Below are positions 6,132 to 7,415 of a stretch of 7,415 nt of DNA, in pieces; position 1 is the first letter of the stretch; each line of letters starts with the position of its first letter. The position numbers and the translations under genes are program-made. Under the pieces are notes generated by a model that saw only the letters and a program-made list of their open reading frames with translations, did no database searches and was not told where the DNA came from. This DNA comes from an uncultured Peptoniphilus sp. Its GTDB lineage: Bacteria; Bacillota; Clostridia; Tissierellales; Peptoniphilaceae. The stretch lies in the NCBI GenBank assembly GCA_946999425.1, contig CAMQDG010000066.1, positions 1-7,415 on the forward strand, in the 5' to 3' direction.

Positions 6132-7415
6132 ATGAAAAAAATTATTACATTTTTCTTAATTGTATTACTTTTACCAATAAATGTCTTTGCAAATTTAAGC
6201 GAAAACAATTCGGAAAATATATCTACTGCTATCACAAAAACTGAGTATACTTACAAAATCAATGAAAATAAATCTACAAAAGTTGTAGTTCTTGTTTGTG
6301 ATTTAAATAATCCTTATTTTAAAATAGATTTAATGACAGGAAAAGGAAAATACACACAAAGAGCAAGTGTTTCAGATATGGCTGATTCTACAAATGCTTT
6401 AGCAGCAACTAATGGTGATTTTTTCAACATGGCCCTTCAAGGAGTACCTGAAGGTCCTTCAATGGAAAATGGAGTTTTATATTCTTCACAAAGTATAATA
6501 ACTGAAGTTTATTGTCTTGGAATTGACGAAAACAATAAGGGAGAAATACTTCAAATTAAATCATCAGGCTCAGTAACTGCACCTAATGGACAAACTTTTC
6601 CAATTGCTGGTTTAAACAGAAGTTATTATTGGTACGATACAACTAAAGAATATTCTCACGAAAGTAAAATTCAAGCTTACAATGATATGTGGGCTGCAAA
6701 ATCTCGTGGAGATAAAAAAAATTCGGAAATTTTAGTTGGAGCTGACGGAACTATTGAACAAATAAGTGTGGACAAAAATTTCCCATTTGCTGTTCCTCAA
6801 GGAAAAACAATACTTCAAGTGTCAAAAAAAGCCAAAGAATTTTTTGACAAGAATACAAAAATTGGAGATAAAATTCAAATCGAAAATAATATTTCTCCAA
6901 ATAAAAACTGGAAATTTTTAATAGGAGGTCATGCCCTTTTAGTTAATAATAATAAACCTGTAAAATACACAAAAGATATAAATGTTCTTGGAGGTAGACG
7001 TGCAAGAACAGCTGCCGGAGTTTCAAAAGACGGAAGCAAGTTATTTTTATTAAGTGCCGAAGGAAGAACAAGTCGTTCAGCTGGACTAACTTTAAGCGAT
7101 ATGTCTAAAATATTTGTAGAACTCGGTTGTTATAGAGCTTTTAATTTGGATGGTGGAGGCTCTACTGCAATGGTTGTCAAAAAACTTGGAGATACTCAAA
7201 GAACAAGAATAATAAACCCTGAAAAAAATAATGCTGAAAGAAAAGTTGTAAATGGTATAGGACTTCACACTACAGCTCCTGCAACAGGAATCCTTGCCGG
7301 TTTTAAAATTGCAGGCCCTGATACTTTATATATAGGTCAATCTGCAAAATACTCAATAAAAAGTGCTTGGGATACAAATTTAATTCCCATGGATATAAAA
7401 AATATAGGCTATTCA
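6132..7415 (+). CDS. Secreted phosphodiester glycosidase (NAGPA/DUF2233 family), N-terminal part
   Basis: The frame is open for 428 codons from ATG 6132 to the right edge; the C-terminus lies outside. A Sec signal peptide is clear: MKK, a hydrophobic core at 4-19, and likely cleavage after VFA (residue 20). No lipobox cysteine follows, so the product is probably exported or wall-attached. Residues about 50-375 match the NAGPA family, related to the mammalian enzyme that removes GlcNAc from phosphodiester-linked mannose. Landmarks are AATNGDFFN at 91-99, IGGHALLV at 264-271, RTAAGVSKDG at 292-301 and the hallmark NLDGGGSTAMV at 338-348. From about 384 (ATGILAGFKIAGPDTLYIGQ) an Ig-like beta domain appears to begin. 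In bacteria the substrate is unknown; sugar-phosphate bonds in wall or exopolysaccharide polymers are a reasonable guess. It is divergent from the operon and need not share its function. Confidence 0.9.
   Translation, partial: MKKIITFFLIVLLLPINVFANLSENNSENISTAITKTEYTYKINENKSTKVVVLVCDLNNPYFKIDLMTGKGKYTQRASVSDMADSTNALAATNGDFFNMALQGVPEGPSMENGVLYSSQSIITEVYCLGIDENNKGEILQIKSSGSVTAPNGQTFPIAGLNRSYYWYDTTKEYSHESKIQAYNDMWAAKSRGDKKNSEILVGADGTIEQISVDKNFPFAVPQGKTILQVSKKAKEFFDKNTKIGDKIQIENNISPNKNWKFLIGGHALLVNNNKPVKYTKDINVLGGRRARTAAGVSKDGSKLFLLSAEGRTSRSAGLTLSDMSKIFVELGCYRAFNLDGGGSTAMVVKKLGDTQRTRIINPEKNNAERKVVNGIGLHTTAPATGILAGFKIAGPDTLYIGQSAKYSIKSAWDTNLIPMDIKNIGYS

Noticed and set aside
1..7415. Search for mobile elements, CRISPR arrays, tRNAs, phage genes or a defence cassette.
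   Set aside because: No repeats with regular spacing, terminal inverted repeats, transposase or integrase motifs, or cloverleaf sequences were seen; coding DNA is nearly continuous and of conserved housekeeping type.

Overview
The window is AT-rich (roughly 30% G+C by eye) and bacterial. Shine-Dalgarno sequences are recognisable, TGA is used as a stop and Trp is encoded by TGG. Gene content and order (rbgA, rnhB, yraN, yifB/comM, dprA, topA) match the housekeeping cluster of low-GC Gram-positive bacteria, most like Clostridia/Tissierellia. The extreme AT bias would suit an anaerobic coccus of the Parvimonas/Peptoniphilus kind, but the sequence alone does not fix the genus.

Layout. Everything from position 6034 down to 1 is one minus-strand operon of seven genes. 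In transcription order they are a Cof-type HAD phosphatase, the ribosome-assembly GTPase rbgA (ylqF), ribonuclease HII (rnhB), a YraN-family nuclease-fold protein, the Mg-chelatase-like ATPase yifB/comM, the competence and recombination loader dprA, and the N-terminal 273 codons of DNA topoisomerase I (topA), which runs off the left edge. Junctions are very tight: ATGA or TAATG overlaps at four and gaps of 8 and 9 bases at two. At three genes the Shine-Dalgarno lies in or beside the end of the upstream gene. No internal terminator is visible. From 6132 to the right edge a divergent plus-strand gene encodes the first 428 residues of a secreted phosphodiester glycosidase (NAGPA/DUF2233) followed by the start of a probable Ig-like domain. 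The 97-base gap between the two transcription units holds back-to-back candidate promoters.

How the genes fit together. Five of the seven operon genes handle nucleic acids: ribonucleotide/R-loop removal, a nuclease-fold protein, a branch-migration helicase relative, ssDNA loading of RecA, and supercoil relaxation. RbgA ties the operon to 50S ribosome biogenesis. DprA and YifB/ComM are both factors of natural transformation, but both are also widely kept in species not known to be competent. The HAD phosphatase in first position is the least expected member, because rplS is the usual upstream neighbour of rbgA in many Firmicutes.

Six genes have a more convincing start than the longest open frame gives. 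dprA, yifB, yraN, rbgA and the HAD gene should each begin a few codons inside the longest frame, and topA begins at a TTG. I see no convincing undescribed system here. The window is mostly conserved housekeeping genes, with the divergent envelope protein and the HAD-led operon head as the points of interest.
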